DNA from: Alopecurus myosuroides
Taxonomy: Eukaryota > Streptophyta > Magnoliopsida > Poales > Poaceae
NCBI GenBank assembly: GCA_028641055.1
Contig: CM054057.1
Span: forward strand, 725,806,484-725,870,483
Length of the DNA stretch: 64,000 nucleotides
Direction: 5' to 3'
In this document: piece by piece, positions 24,927-36,983 of the stretch
How positions within the stretch are numbered: position 1 is the first letter of the stretch
Layout of the letters: every line of letters starts with the position of its first letter
Notes under the pieces: model-generated
Told to the model about the DNA's origin: nothing
The model's database searches: none
What the model saw: only the letters and a program-made list of their open reading frames with translations
Made by a program: the position numbers and the translations under genes

Positions 24927-27900
24927 ATGTCTCGCGCCGGCTGGGCTGGTTCGCACGTCACCGCCGAGGACTGCGCCTGGCTCGTGAACACCCGGAGGGT
25001 TCCTCCTGGTGTTCAGTGCCGGCCGTCTGAGGGCGAGATCGTGCCAACCCCGCGGGAGGGCGAGCATGTTGTCTTCCTGTCGCATTTCGAGCGCGGATTC
25101 GGCCTTCCGGCCTCCGACTTTCTCCGCCGCTTCCTGGACCACTTCGGTCTCCAAATGCATCACTTGCCACCAAACGCCGTCGTCTTCCTCGCTTACCACG
25201 CCGTGGTATGCGAGGCCTTTCTCGGTATCCATCCCACTACATATACCTGGTTGAAGTATTTCCATCTTCGCCAGCAAACCACCGGGAAGAAGGATGGCGC
25301 GGCCGCCAGCGCCCGCGCGACCGATACTGGCTGCGCCATGATGGTGCAGCGGTCGGGGACCAATCACCCTCGCATCAAGGGTTTGGAATCCGTCCGGATG
25401 TGGCAGAAGACCTTCCTCTACGTCAAGAACATCCCCGCCATGGAAGGAGGCCAGGTAACTGACAGAATTAATCTGCCTGCTTGGAGCAATCGCGCTCCAT
25501 CCGGGAAGAATTGGAAGGCGAAGCCCTCCAACGACCTCAACTCGACGGAGATAGATGAGCGGCTCGGTGTTCTGATCAACGAGGGCCTCAAGAGCGATGA
25601 TCCTGTGGCTTGCTGGATCAAGAATCGCGTGCTGCCTCTGCAGGAGCGCAACCATTTGATGTGCTATATGGGAGGCCCCCGCGACTGCACCAGAACGACC
25701 ACCATCGAGCTCGACAACGCGGATGTTCCCGTGCACGCCAGGGCCATCTTGAGAACAAGCCTTGGTGACCACTGGCAGTATGGGTTCATCCCATTCAGCC
25801 GCACGAAACCGATTCCCCGGGTACGTTCTCCTTATCCTGCTTTCGATATTTGCCATCCGACTAGAAAATCTTCTCTCTTGGCTACGACTAGCAATTGCAT
25901 TCCGTACCGAGTAGAGTACTTAGTAGAATTGCATAGGCTTAGTGTGCTTTGTGCCTGCACGCCTTGTTGGGTAGGATATTCAGTAAGGTTGCTTAGGTTT
26001 AGTGTGCTTTGTGTTTGCACGCCTATCCGAGTAGAACATTCGGTAGCATTGCTTAGGCCTAGTGTGCTTTGTGTTTGCACGCCTATCCGAATAGAACATT
26101 CGGTAAAATTGCTTAGGCTTAGTGTGCTTTGTGTTTGCACGCCTATCCGAGTAGGATACCTTTCTGCTACTCGGCTAACTTGTGACAGTTCTCCGCTCTT
26201 CAGGTCCTCAATCGCCAGCTTATGGAGAGCTGTGAACGCTTTGAAGGCAATTGGTTTGCTGACCGAGAGGAGGACGACAAGGCCTCTTTTGAGACTGCAG
26301 ACCAGATCAACCTTCCTCACTCCCCTACGACAGAGAAGCAGCCTGCCGAAACATCCCTTCGCGACTGGTCTGATGACGAGTTCGAAGGTAAGTGAATTCG
26401 CGGTCTCCCTCTGCGAAAAGCACAAGCCCTTTGCCTGCTGTTTCTGAAGTGGTTTCCTTCCTCCCTATTTCACAGATGCTGCAAATGCTGAGGATGATGA
26501 CGAGGACGAGGAGGAGAAAGCCCTTGAGGTCAATCCTCTTTCTGTTGCTGCACCAGCTACCCGCAAACGGACCGGCAGCGGCGCCCTAGAGCCCCCCGCC
26601 AAGAAGAAGAAGGTGACCGAGAAGGCGACTAAGAAAGCGGTCGTGAAGAGAACGAGGCGAACAATTTCCTCTACCACCGCGTAAGTTTCTTCTCGGTTGC
26701 ATGTTTCAGTTTGCTTTGCTCTTCTCGGTTGACTCCCAATCCCTTTCCTTCACTGTTTTCTCTTGTTTTCCTCTGCCCTTTTCTTATCTTTGATTCCAAT
26801 TTCCTCTCCAGAGCCCCCTTGAACGCGGATGCCGCTCTTGCATCCAGCGAAACTCAAAGAAGACTGCCATCGATGTCGACAAGCTAATCGACCTCGATGG
26901 CGACGAGAACAATGCCGCCAATGCACCATTGCAGGGCACTGATGCCCAAACCACTCACACAGAGCAGCAATCCCGCGCCGAACAGGAGGCGCAGGGCACT
27001 GCTCATCAAGAGAGGCCACCTTCCCCTCCGGCCGACACCGCCGAGGGGAATCAAGACCGTGATCAGGAGATGCACGATGATGACGCCGCCGTCGAGCGGC
27101 AAGAAGCCGAACCTGAGCAGCCAGCCACAGACGCTGCCGGACAAGAGGATCCCGCTGCCGAGCAGCGGGTAGAAGTTGCGGCCATGACTGAGGAGTATCC
27201 CCTGAGCAGTGCGCAACCAGGCGCTGCACAGGGTAGCGCGCAACCAGATGCTGCACAAAGTGGTGGGTCCGTGGTGCCACCCATTGATCAAGGCTCTGCA
27301 CCGCCAGATTCCTCCTTGGTGCCACAGACCAAGGACGCAGCCAGCCCTCCTGCCGGGCGAGTAACCAGGAAACAAGCCCTAGATGCTCTGAAGGAGGCAG
27401 TCGAGAAGAGGGCAGCCGAGAAGAAGGAAGCCGAGACGCAGAAGGTCGAGAAGTCAACCGCTCAGAAAGAGAAGGCAAAGAAGAAAGCTGCCGACAAGCC
27501 GCCGCCGACACCAGCTGGCCAGTCTAGGCAGCTGGTTATCCGCAATCCCAGTGCGGTTCCTGCCGCCGCTACCGTAGCTGATCAGCCCCTCTACCCGGAT
27601 TATATGGTAAAGGTCAGCCAACAGCGCCAGATTGGCCTTTCCGTCGAGGACCGGAAGATTGCTCTCACAAGAGGGAGGAAAGCCTTGGCGGTGGACTCCG
27701 GGCCCTTGGCCCCAAACCAGGACAGATCCGCCTCCATTGCTTCTCGGGGAGCTCAAGACCAGGCGATATCATCCCAGAGCCTTGAGCAGGTACTCGACCT
27801 TATCGGCTTCATTGATGCCAAATGGGATAGCAAGATTCTCGGCAACCCCAACTGGAACGGCATCGATTTGGGCGACATCGACCACATGCGCCAGGACTGG

Positions 27901-29938
27901 AACAAGGTGGACTTGGGTTGCAAACCGATGACCGTCTCGACCACTTCTGCTACTCTGGCTGCCAAGATGTTCGTGCACCGCAAGAACGCAGAAGATCTCG
28001 AGCAGTCTTACGCCGTAAGCCTCAGCTTAACTTTTCCGAGTTGCATCTCTACTTCTTTTCTTCTCTTCCTCTTATCCTTATCCATCACCCAGTCCCCGAG
28101 ATTCTGGCCGAGTAGGCAGACACTCTTCCGAGTAGCCGCCTTCTCGGGTGGAATCTCAAATACTTTGCCTGACACCTGTTTCTTTTGCTTCTCAGAATAG
28201 TGTACTGAAGCGGACTGACTTGCACCGCCGACTTCTCTGGAACCACGCCATTGCCAAGAGGCGTATTGCCGCCCTTGAGAAGGAGAAGGTGAGCGCCGAG
28301 GAAGCCGACAAGGAGGTTATGAACAGTACCATGAGGCTGTCCGAGGTGGAAGGTACGCTTCTCGCTTACGCGGTTCTTGCGTTTTTTGTTTACGCCCGCT
28401 ATTGCTCTTTGCGTTAACCATCTCTACTCTGCAGGGAAACTGAAGGCCCTGGCTGACGAGCACTCGAACTGCCGTGCTTTTGTTGCGAATGCCGAGACCA
28501 CCATCAAGAAACTAGAAGGTAAACCTCCGTCTACTCGGTTTGCCCTTGTGTCTGTTTCCTTTGCTTCTCTGCTAACCGTGCTTTGCTCTTTTCAGAAGAT
28601 CATAAGAAGTTTGTTGTCGAGCATCAGGATTGCCTCAAACCTGCAGAAGTGGAGGTGCGACTAGTAAGCCAATCTGCAGCTCTGCAGAGTGCACACACTA
28701 CCGAGATGGAGACGCTGCAACTCCAGCTGCAGAAGGCACTCCAGGATGCTGTCAAGCTTGGCGACGAGAGGGACAGAGACATCGCCGAGAAGGCAAAAGC
28801 CGAGACAACCTTCAATGCCAAGATGAAAACCCTCGAGAAGGAGTGCGAGGTACTGAAAAAAGCCAATGCTGGGCTCTTTTCTCAGCTGGATGGGCTCCGC
28901 TTGCTCGAGGAGAAGCACGTGTCCAATGAAGAAACATGGAAAACCCAGCTGCAACAGCTGCGCCACGAGCTGAATAGTAAGTGCTTTCCCTTTTTGCATC
29001 TCTTCTTCTCGGTCATACCTCTTCTCCGATTCTGTTACTGAACTTGTCGCTTGCTTCTTGCAGAAATCTTTCCTGACATCGTGTCCGCTTGCGCCCCTGC
29101 TTTGGCCAAGGCCCAAGCAGCTCGTGTTGAGAAGGGCGAGGCTGCGGACACCAGAGCCGACATCGAGGACAGCCTGCTGGTGATGCGAGGGCATTTCGAA
29201 CGCCTAGCCGGCGTGGGCACCGACTTGGTGCGCGTCGGCTTCGAGCTCCACAAGCTATTCTGGCCTGAAGTTTCCGCGCCGACAACCATCGATGGCCTTG
29301 CTCTGAAGCTGCGCAATGTGAAGGCCGAATTGAAGAAGTGGTGCGCCTCGGGAGCTCGGGCAGGCGCTGATCTGATGCTGCTCTGCGTCGCCTCCTGGTA
29401 CGAGAATCTGAACATGCAGGTCATCCGCGGGAAGCGCGCCAATTCCAAGTGGGAGATGGATCCCAGCTGCGTGACCACGCGCAAACTGATTGCGTATGAG
29501 GTTGCGGAGTGCGCGGATACGGCCACTTTCATCGATGGCCTCCCTGAGCCCGACACCGAGTTGGAGGAGGACGAGGAGGAGGATGAAGAGACGGATCCCG
29601 AGCTGGGCTTCTTTGATTCGCCTCAGGGCAAAGGGAAGGCCGCGGTCATCGCGAGCAGCGATGAAGAGGTCGAGGAGATCGACACAGCTGCCCTCGAGTT
29701 CGGCACCTCCTCAGGAGCCGCACTCGACGACACGGTGCGCAACCACGCCCCCGAGACCGGCTCCGCTTCCGCGACAACGCCCATCTCGGTGGCCACTGCT
29801 ACTTCTGAGCAGCTCGCCACCGAGCCTGACGCCGAGCAAGCGAGGACTGTTGATGCCAGCGCAGAGGCGGACGCCACCAAGGCCACCGAGGAAAGCGAAG
29901 CAACCAAGGCGAGCACCGAGAACGCCCCATCAACCTGA
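24927..29938 (+). CDS. Antisense extra gene of the Tat element (gypsy-type 'Transposase_28' domain protein), eight exons
   Basis: I assemble eight exons: 24927-25820, 26204-26387, 26476-26680, 26812-28014, 28196-28352, 28435-28518, 28596-28976 and 29064-29938. All seven introns are GT...AG and phases agree except at one place. Exon 1 has the putative gypsy-type transposon domain (Pfam Transposase_28; GFGLPASDFL and GLQMHHLPPN motifs). Exon 3 encodes an acidic run, then a lysine-rich stretch like a bipartite nuclear signal (PAKKKKVTEKATKKAVVKR). Exons 5-7 are charged and heptad-like, probably coiled coil. Exon 8 ends in an acidic and Ala/Thr/Glu-rich tail. A one-base frameshift near 26855 in exon 4 is inferred, because the natural frame changes there. 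Such antisense ORFs are known in Tat elements; their role is unknown. The product is plausibly nuclear. Confidence 0.8.
25895..26160 (+). repeat. ~60-bp minisatellite in intron 1 of the antisense gene
   Basis: About four and a half units of roughly 60 bp, each with the core TTAGTGTGCTTTGTGTTTGC followed by an ACGCCTATCCGAGTAGAACA-type segment. They lie wholly within intron 1 and stay open in the exon 1 frame, which makes the exon look longer than it is. Confidence 0.8.
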
Positions 29939-30613
29939 ATTTGATTTCATCCTGCAAATTTCTTACTCAAACACTTATCAGATCCCCGGGATGCCGGGAG
30001 CAGATGTACCAGACTATTTTATTCCGTTGCTACTCAATTTTATTCCCACTTTTGTTACTTCCAACTTAATCAATTTGTTCAACCTGGGTTGGATGCCGAG
30101 TTGCGTTATCATGCGAGTCCCGGAGTTGCATTTCTTATTCACTCTCCCTTTTCGTCTCAGCTCTACCCGCAACTTGTTGCTTTTTTGGTATTCGAGTCAC
30201 AAGAGTTAAAGAGTAGAGCTGCAAATACTTAGCCGCTTAGAAACAATCATAGTAACGCAGCCCACCATTTAGCCGGAAAGACAATTCACAAAACAGTAAC
30301 AAAAACACCCTACTCGGTTCCTGCACTCTTCTTTTCCTTAGTAATTTTTCTTGTGCTCATGGACCTTTTGCTTGTTCTCTTGCTTGCCATGAAGCCGGGT
30401 TTCGGACAGCAGCAAAGTCGAAGAGTTGGCATGTAGGTTTAAACACAGTACTCAATGTACCTTTGAATTTTGAAGTAGAGCAACCGAATAGGCAAAAGGT
30501 AAAGCCGAGTAAAAACACTTAGAGCAATTTTGGACGAGGGCAGTCCCCGAGAACAATTTCAGATTGCAGAGTAGAATTTCAACTCGGATAAGAGGGTACA
30601 TACACATCTTTGC
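29939..30613 (+). other. Spacer between antisense gene and integrase end
   Basis: About 675 bp lying tail-to-tail between the antisense gene stop (29938) and the gag-pol stop (30614). I see no gene. It contains several CCGAGTA/TACTCGG motifs and one GCAGTCCCCGAG motif at 30540 that matches the element's polypurine-tract sequence and the 21-bp repeats in pol. Confidence 0.6.
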
Positions 30614-31060
30614 TCACGAATGAAAACGACGAAGTAGAGCTACATTCCAAGGGCGCTTGGTTTCCTCTCCGGATTTATCTGCCCTGTTCGCCTGTGGTGG
30701 GCGCACATCTACAAGATAGTACGCATCATTGTGCAGCGCTTTGCTCACAATAAAAGGCCCTTCCCATGGAGGAGACAACTTGTGCATCCCGGCTGTGCGC
30801 TGCACAAGCCTAAGGACCATGTCTCCTTCTCGGAAAACCCTTGGGTTCACCTTTCGGCTATGATAACGCCGCAGGTTTTGCTGGTAGATAGCCGAACGTG
30901 ACAGAGTCAGCTCTCTTGCTTCTTCAAGCAGGTCAACGTCGTCTTCTCGAGCTTCTCTCGCCTCCACCTCTGTGTAGAGGGTTACTCGGGGGGAGTCATG
31001 CTCTAAGTCTATTAGCAACACGGCCTCAGCCCCGTATACCAAGAAGAATGGCGTGTAGCC
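30614..31060 (-). pseudogene. Integrase C-terminal part, separated from pol by a stop
   Basis: This in-frame continuation of the pol frame lies after a TAA stop at 31061-31063. It includes the typical integrase C-terminal stretch (FREGDMVLRLV, then WEGPFIV) and ends at the natural polyprotein stop. The frame is the same as pol, so a single substitution separates the two. Confidence 0.85.
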
Positions 31061-34000
31061 GGTTTACCGGTTAGGGGTAGTCCTTAGACTCCACAACACC
31101 GCTGGCAACTCGTCTAACCAACACCCAGGTGTTTTCAGCAGCGGCTCCATCAGCCTTGGCTTTATGCCTGCCAATACCATGCCATTTGCTCTTTCAACTT
31201 GCCCATTGGAAGCAGGGTCCGCGACTGACGCAACGTCTAGTCGGATATGCTTATCTCTGCAAAACCGCACCATTGCTCCCTCAGCAAAGTTTGTGCCGTT
31301 GTCGGTGATGATACTGTGCGGGTAGCCATATCTCAGGATCACATCCTTCACGAATTTCACAGCCGTGGCCCCATCACACCTCCGAATAGGTTTCACTTCA
31401 ATCCACTTGGTGAACTTGTCCACCATGACCAGGATGTGAGTCATGTTGCCTCTAGCCGGCTGGAAAGGCCCAACCATGTCCAAACACCAAACAGCAAATG
31501 GCCAGGTGATAGGAATTGTTTTCAACTCGGAAGCAGGCATGTGAATCTTACTTGCGAACATCTGGCAGCCTGTGCACTTCCTCACGATATCCTCAGCTTG
31601 CTGCAGTGCTGTGAGCCAGTAGAAGCCATGCCGGAAAGCTTTCTGGACCAGCGCCCGAGAAGAGGCATGGTGCCCGCATTCTCCTTGGTGTATCTCTACC
31701 AGGATCTCCTCTCCTTCTGCTGGATCCACACAACGTTGCAGCACGCCTGTGGTACTTCTCTTTTGCAGCACATCTCGGACTATAGTGTAGCCCTTGGATC
31801 TTCTCTGAATCTGCCTTGCAGTCACCTCATCTTCAGGTAGAGTACCGTCCCTTAGAAAGGATAATATGGGCATAGCCCAACTCGGTGTCTCCCGTGCGGG
31901 AAACACTGGTTCGTCCACTTCCATTGGGACGGGTACCTCTGGTTGCTCTTTAGGGGTGGGAGCACTTCTTTGCAGCCCAGATCGATTGGCGAGAACCTCC
32001 TCAATGAATGCGATAGTCCCCGGGTTAAGGACAGCAGTCCCCGAGTAAGGAGTGGCAGTCCCCGAGTAAGGAATGGCAGTCCCCGAGTAAGGAGTGGCAG
32101 TCCCCGAGTAAGGAGTGGCAGTCCCCGAGTAAGGAGTGGCAGTCCCCGAGTAAGGAGTGGCAGTCCCCGAGTAGAGGACGGCAGTCCCCGGGTTTCCTGT
32201 AGCATTCTCCCAGTCAATCTCCATGGGATCAGATTCCTCACTTGGCAGAGAAGGAACAAATATAGACTCCGAGTTGGGAGAAGGCTTGATGGATGGCTTC
32301 CTCAAATGCTCCAAGGCGATTCCCGCCGGGATGGATTGCCGAGAAGATCCCAACTTGGATAACTCATCTGCTGCTTCGTTCTCTGCTCGGTGAATGTGCT
32401 GAAATTCACAGCCTTCGAAAAACCCAGTCATAGACTGCACCAGGAAGCGATATGATGCCATGTTGGCATCCAAGGCATCCCAAGTGCCCGAGACTTGCTG
32501 CACCACCAGATCTGAATCACCATAGCATATGATGCGCTGCACTCCAACTTCTTTGGCTACTCGCAAGCCATGTACCACTGCCTCATACTCTGCAACATTG
32601 TTGGACGCCTTGAAATGAATCTGCAGCACATACTTGAGTTGATCTCGTTTGGGTGATGTCAGCACCACGCCAGCACCAAGGCCTTCCTTCACCTTCGAGC
32701 CATCAAAGTGCATCTTCCAGTAATTAGAAACTGGAGTAGGAGGTTCATACTGCACCTCGGCCCAGTCCACCAGGAATTCCGCCAGAATCTGAGACTTGAT
32801 AGCTTCTCTTCTTGCATACCCAGGTGCATACGCGGCTAGCTCGATTGCCCACTTGGCTACTCTGCCACTTGCCTCCTTGTTACCCATGATGTCCGAGATG
32901 GGAGCAGAGCTCACAACCGTGATGGGGTGCTCCTGGAAATAATGTTTCAGCTTCCTGGCGCCTAGGTACACACCATAGGTCATCTTCTGGTAGTGCGGAT
33001 AGTTTTGCTTGGAACTGGACAGCACTTCACTGAGATATACTGGGCGCTGCACACTCTTGCCCTCTTCTTCTCGTTCCACCACAATCACCACACTGACTAC
33101 TCGGTTAGTCGCGGCAATGTACAGCAGCATTGGCTCCTTGGGTAGCGGACTAGCCAAGATGGGAGCACTAGCCAGCATTGCTTTCAGCTCGTTGAATGCC
33201 ACATCCGCTTGCGGAGTCCAGACAAACTTGTCACTTTTCTTCATCAGTTGGTACAGAGGCAGGGCCTTCTCGCCCATTCGGCCCAGAAACCGGCTCAGAG
33301 ATGCCAAGCAACCTGTGAACTTCTGTACATCTTTCAGTGATCTCGGCAAAGACATGCTCTCAATAGCTTTTATCTTTGAAGGATTGGCTTCAATGCCCCG
33401 ACTAGAAACCAGAAAACCGAGTAGCTTTCCAGCCGGTACACCAAAGGTGCACTTACTCGGATTCAGTTTCATTTTGTACTTGCGTAGGTTAGCAAAGGTT
33501 TCCTCCAGGTCGGCAAGCAGAGTATGTGTTTTATTCGTTTTGATGACAATGTCGTCTACGTACACCTGCACATTCTTGCCGAGCTGGTCGTGCAAGCATT
33601 TCTGCATGCATCTCTGATAGGTTGCACCCGCATTCCTCAAGCCAAAACACATGACACGATAGCAATAAGCCCCGTACGGGGTAATGAAAGCAGTCTTTAT
33701 TTGATCAGCAGGGTTGAGTGCAATCTGGTGAAAACCAGAGTAGGCATCTATGAAAGACAACAGTTCACAACCAGCAGTGGAATCGATCACCTGATCGATG
33801 CGAGGTAGCGGGAAAGGATCCTTGGGGCATGCTTTGTTCAAGTCGGTGTAGTCGACACACATGCGCCATGCAGTGGCAGCCTTGGGATCCTCCTTCTTCT
33901 TCTCGACCATGACCGGGTTGGCTAGCCAATCCGGATGCAGCACCTCCATGATGAAATTGCTTATCAGTAACTTGGTGATCTGGTCACCAATGGCCTTTCT

Positions 34001-34159
34001 TCTCTCATCTCCGAAGCGGCGCATAGCCTGCTTCACTGGCTTGGCGTCAGGACGCACATGTAAAGAGTGCTCAACCAACTCCCTCGGGACTCCTGGTAGA
34101 TCTTCATTGGACCAGGCGAAAACATCCCGATTCTCACGGAGGAAGTGGATGAGCTCGCT
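31061..34159 (-). pseudogene. pol: pol: reverse transcriptase, RNase H and integrase
   Basis: The reading frame is open from 34159 down to the TAA at 31061. Counting from the Met at 34078, reverse transcriptase occupies roughly residues 20-210 with the catalytic YVDD at 173-176. The connection/RNase H region is followed by a second, archaeal-like RNase H (FDGS, NNVAEYEA, YGDSDLV, AENEAADEL keep the acidic residues). A linker then carries repeated PYSGTAT heptapeptides. Integrase has the HH-CC zinc finger (HHAS and CTGCQMF) and catalytic Asp residues (CLDMVGPF, ITDNGTNF). An upstream TAG at 34160-34162 separates it from protease and the TAA separates the integrase tail. Both stops are in frame, so the damage is limited to point changes. 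Confidence 0.9.
32013..32198 (-). repeat. Nine 21-bp tandem repeats coding a heptapeptide in pol
   Basis: About nine units of 21 bp (plus-strand consensus CAGTCCCCGAGTAAGGAGTGG). Because 21 is divisible by three they stay in frame, encoding PYSGTAT-type heptapeptides between RNase H and integrase. The core, read on the minus strand as CTCGGGGACTG, is nearly the same as the element's own polypurine-tract sequence CTTCGGGGACTGC. Confidence 0.88.
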
Positions 34160-35755
34160 TTCCTATTTCTCCGCCAACCCGGAGCCAATGATGGCCACGC
34201 GGTCGGGGAACTCGGGGTCGACATGGACCTTCTTTGTCTCCTTGGCAGCCTGAAAAGCAGTGCCGTGCTGGGTATTCGGCACACCTTGCGCGCCAGCTTG
34301 CGCGGATTGCGCCATAGCTACCACCTCATACATCTTCTTCTTCTTGGCAGCAATCACCATCGACTCCGCCAACTGGGAGCTAGCAGAGGCACACTCCATG
34401 GATTTCTTGTAATCTCCAGAGATAGTAATGATGCCATTGGGACCCGGGATCTTCATCTTCAGATATGAAACGTGGGTAGAGGCCATGAACTTGCTCAGAG
34501 CAGGCCTGCCGAGTAGAGCATGGTAAGGACTCTGATGATCCACCACCTCGAATTGCAGGCGCTCTGTGCGGCAGTTATCCCTGGTGCCGAATAGCACATC
34601 GATCCACACTCGGCCAATCGGGTTGCACGAGATCCCGGGTACAATGCCATGGAAGGTGGTCTTGCTAGGCAGCATCATGTTCTCGGCCAGGCCAAGCTTC
34701 TCGAGTGTGTCCTTGTACACAATGTTGATGCTGCTGCCGTTGTCGATTAGCACCTTGCTGAACCTCACATTCTTCTCGGGTCCCAGGAAAGTAGGATCCA
34801 ACACCAAGGCATAGCTACCCGGATTGGGCATCACCTTGGGGTGATCTACTCGGGACCACCTGATCTCTTGGTCACACCAATACATGTAGTGAGGGACAGC
34901 AGGAATCACTGCATTGACCTCCATGGCCCGCATGTGCTGTGATTGCTTGTCGACTGGCTCAGAAGTGAAGATCATGTAACTCTCATGGTGCTCTTGGTAC
35001 TGATTGGAGCCTCCGCCCCCATTGTTGCCGTTGTTGTTGTTGCCCTGATAGTTGTTGTTGTTGCCTCTGTTGTTGTTGTTGCGGTTGTAGTTGTTGTTGT
35101 TGTTGCGGTATCTCTCATTGTTGAAGTTCTGGTTGGCTCCTAAAGCCACTTGGTTCACATTCTCTCTTCTCGGGTACACTGGCGGCCGAGCTGCGGGTGC
35201 GCGAGTAGGCTGCACATTGGCATTGGCTGCTGGCAGAGGGGGAGGAGGAGGCAAGCCATCACTCTTGATCACATCCCACCACTCGCACTGCCGAGTAGTG
35301 TGGTTAGCGGGCCTCGAGGGGTGGTGAGTGTGAAAACTGCATGGGCCATCCTTCATGTCATCAAAGACAAACTTCTTCGGCTGCTCGGAGTTCCCGCTAC
35401 CCGACTGAGAGGTGCGAAATGGCTTCTTGTTGCCTTGGCCCTGGTTCTGGTTCTGACCGTAGGCTCCAGCAGGTTTCTGCCTCTGGCTGCCACCAGCTCC
35501 AACAGTCACTGCATTCACCTCTTCAGGATCATACCGAGTATCTACTCGGCGCTTGTTGCGGAACTCGTTGCGCTTGCCGTTGCTGAAGTTTCTTCTCGGC
35601 TCAGAGGAGTCCATCAGTGGCTGAGTAGGATCACCAAGGGCGTACTGATCCGCAATCTTGATGGTCTCCGCCAGAGTGTTCGGCATCTCCCTCTGCGCCA
35701 AGCATGCTGCCATGCCTGCATCCCTGCGCAAACCAAGTGATGGCTTGTGCTTCAT
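34160..35755 (-). pseudogene. gag C-terminal part and protease
   Basis: The frame is open from 35755 to the TAG at 34160-34162. It starts with the end of the gag capsid region and then has a CSFH...HTTRQC segment that looks like the degenerate zinc-binding motif of Tat gags. A long Asn-rich tract follows, encoded by GTT/ATT-type repeats (34995-35130 on the plus strand). The protease has the catalytic LIDNGSS, with Asp retained, and a later HALLGRP strand. It overlaps the upstream gag frame by about 125 bp in another frame. Since the sense of the capsid domain passes from one frame to the other near 35720, a one-base frameshift mutation is more likely than programmed frameshifting. Confidence 0.85.
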
Positions 35756-36983
35756 TCACACCCTCACAGGTGTTCCTCAATGTGCTCCACCGAGTAAGAT
35801 ACTCTCGGTCTGTCTCATCTTCTCGCTGCCTGCAAGATGATAGCTGCTGTGGCCTATTCGGCCTCTTGTATGTGCTCGTGAAGTTGCTGATGAAGGCATC
35901 CGAGAAATCCAGCCAGCAGTTAATGCTGTTCTTGGGCAAGTTGTTGAGCCAAGTGCGAGCTGGACCCTCTAGCATCTGCGGAACATAGCGCACAGCCCAT
36001 CTTCTGTTGCCATTCGCGATATGGACCGCGGTGACATAGTCATTGAGCCAATCTTCAGGCTTGGTGCTGCCATTGTAGCTCTTGGTGCCTCTTGCAAGCT
36101 GGAAGTTCTTCACGGACGGCTCGTTCATGATGCGCGGGCCAAAGCACTCGGGGCCAGGAGGACCCGTGCTCTCCAGCCGCGCCGACAAGCTGATCCGGTC
36201 CAACTGATGCCTCGCATCTCCAGGTGCCAGCATGCGCTCGCCAACACGGTCATGTACATCATAGCCAGCCATCTCCATGGCCGAGTAGCCATCATCGTAC
36301 CGGTCCACCTGCACAGCTGCAGGCTGCTCCACCGGGTTGGCGACTGGTGCCACTGCGCGCGGCTGCTGCCTCTGCCGAGTAGGCGGAGCGGCGGGTTGCC
36401 GAGAAGGACCTGGACGCGCAGCATCTCGGGCACGGCTTTGAGCTTGACGGGCTTGAGAACCTGCTCTTGCAGCGTTGTGTTCCTGCCCGGGCTGCTGCGG
36501 CACAGCAAGGTGTCTCGCGGCAGCAGCCGGGTCATACACCTGCATTTGCCTGTCTCTGCCCGAACGTCCGCTGCGGCTCTTCTCGCGGCTGGGATGCGGA
36601 GACGAGGCCTGATCGTTAGATCTAGCCGCGTGCGAGTGAACCACCTGCGAAGCCCCAGCACCCGGGTTGGCCTTCCGGAACTCCTCGTTCTGCCTAGCAG
36701 CCTCCAACACCAACTCGTTGAGTCTTTCTTGCTGCCTAACACGCGCATCGCCATCTAGGCGAGGCAACTCGGCAGCTACAGCCTCTGCGGCTCTAAGTGT
36801 CTTGGCGGGTGTGCTATATCTGGGCCTGGTGGAGGTGTTTGCGGTGGCGGACTGAGCAGGAGCCTCTACAACTGTCGCCATCTCGGCACCAAGATTGCGC
36901 CGAGTGGCACCTAGTCTGCTAGGCCTCCTAGCGACTGGCGTGAAGCCGTGAGCCTTGTTGTACTCGAGCTGATCTAGACTCAA
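35631..36983 (-). pseudogene. gag: gag (retrotransposon capsid domain)
   Basis: This frame runs from just after an in-frame TAG (36984-36986) to 35631. A Pro/Arg/Gln-rich N-terminal part is followed by the Retrotrans_gag capsid domain (YNGSTKPEDWLNDY, then RYVPQMLEGPARTWL, then REDETDREYLTRW). The true capsid reading passes to the next frame near 35720, so the last ~90 bp of this frame are out of register. Gag forms the virus-like particle in which reverse transcription takes place. Confidence 0.85.

Noticed and set aside
24873..25856. 327-codon minus-strand frame opposite exon 1 of the antisense gene
   Set aside because: The plus-strand frame has a recognised domain, a promoter and splice sites; the minus frame is its shadow.
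26750..27511. 253-codon minus-strand frame
   Set aside because: Shadow of exon 4 of the antisense gene; repetitive composition and no domain.
32013..32198. CRISPR-like regular repeats
   Set aside because: Units are contiguous with no spacers, in frame within a retrotransposon pol gene in plant DNA.
35631..35755. Programmed frameshift between gag and protease frames
   Set aside because: The frame change falls inside the capsid domain, not between domains, so a one-base mutation is the simpler explanation.
36021..36758. 245-codon plus-strand frame opposite gag
   Set aside because: gag on the minus strand has the capsid domain and fits the element; this is its complement.
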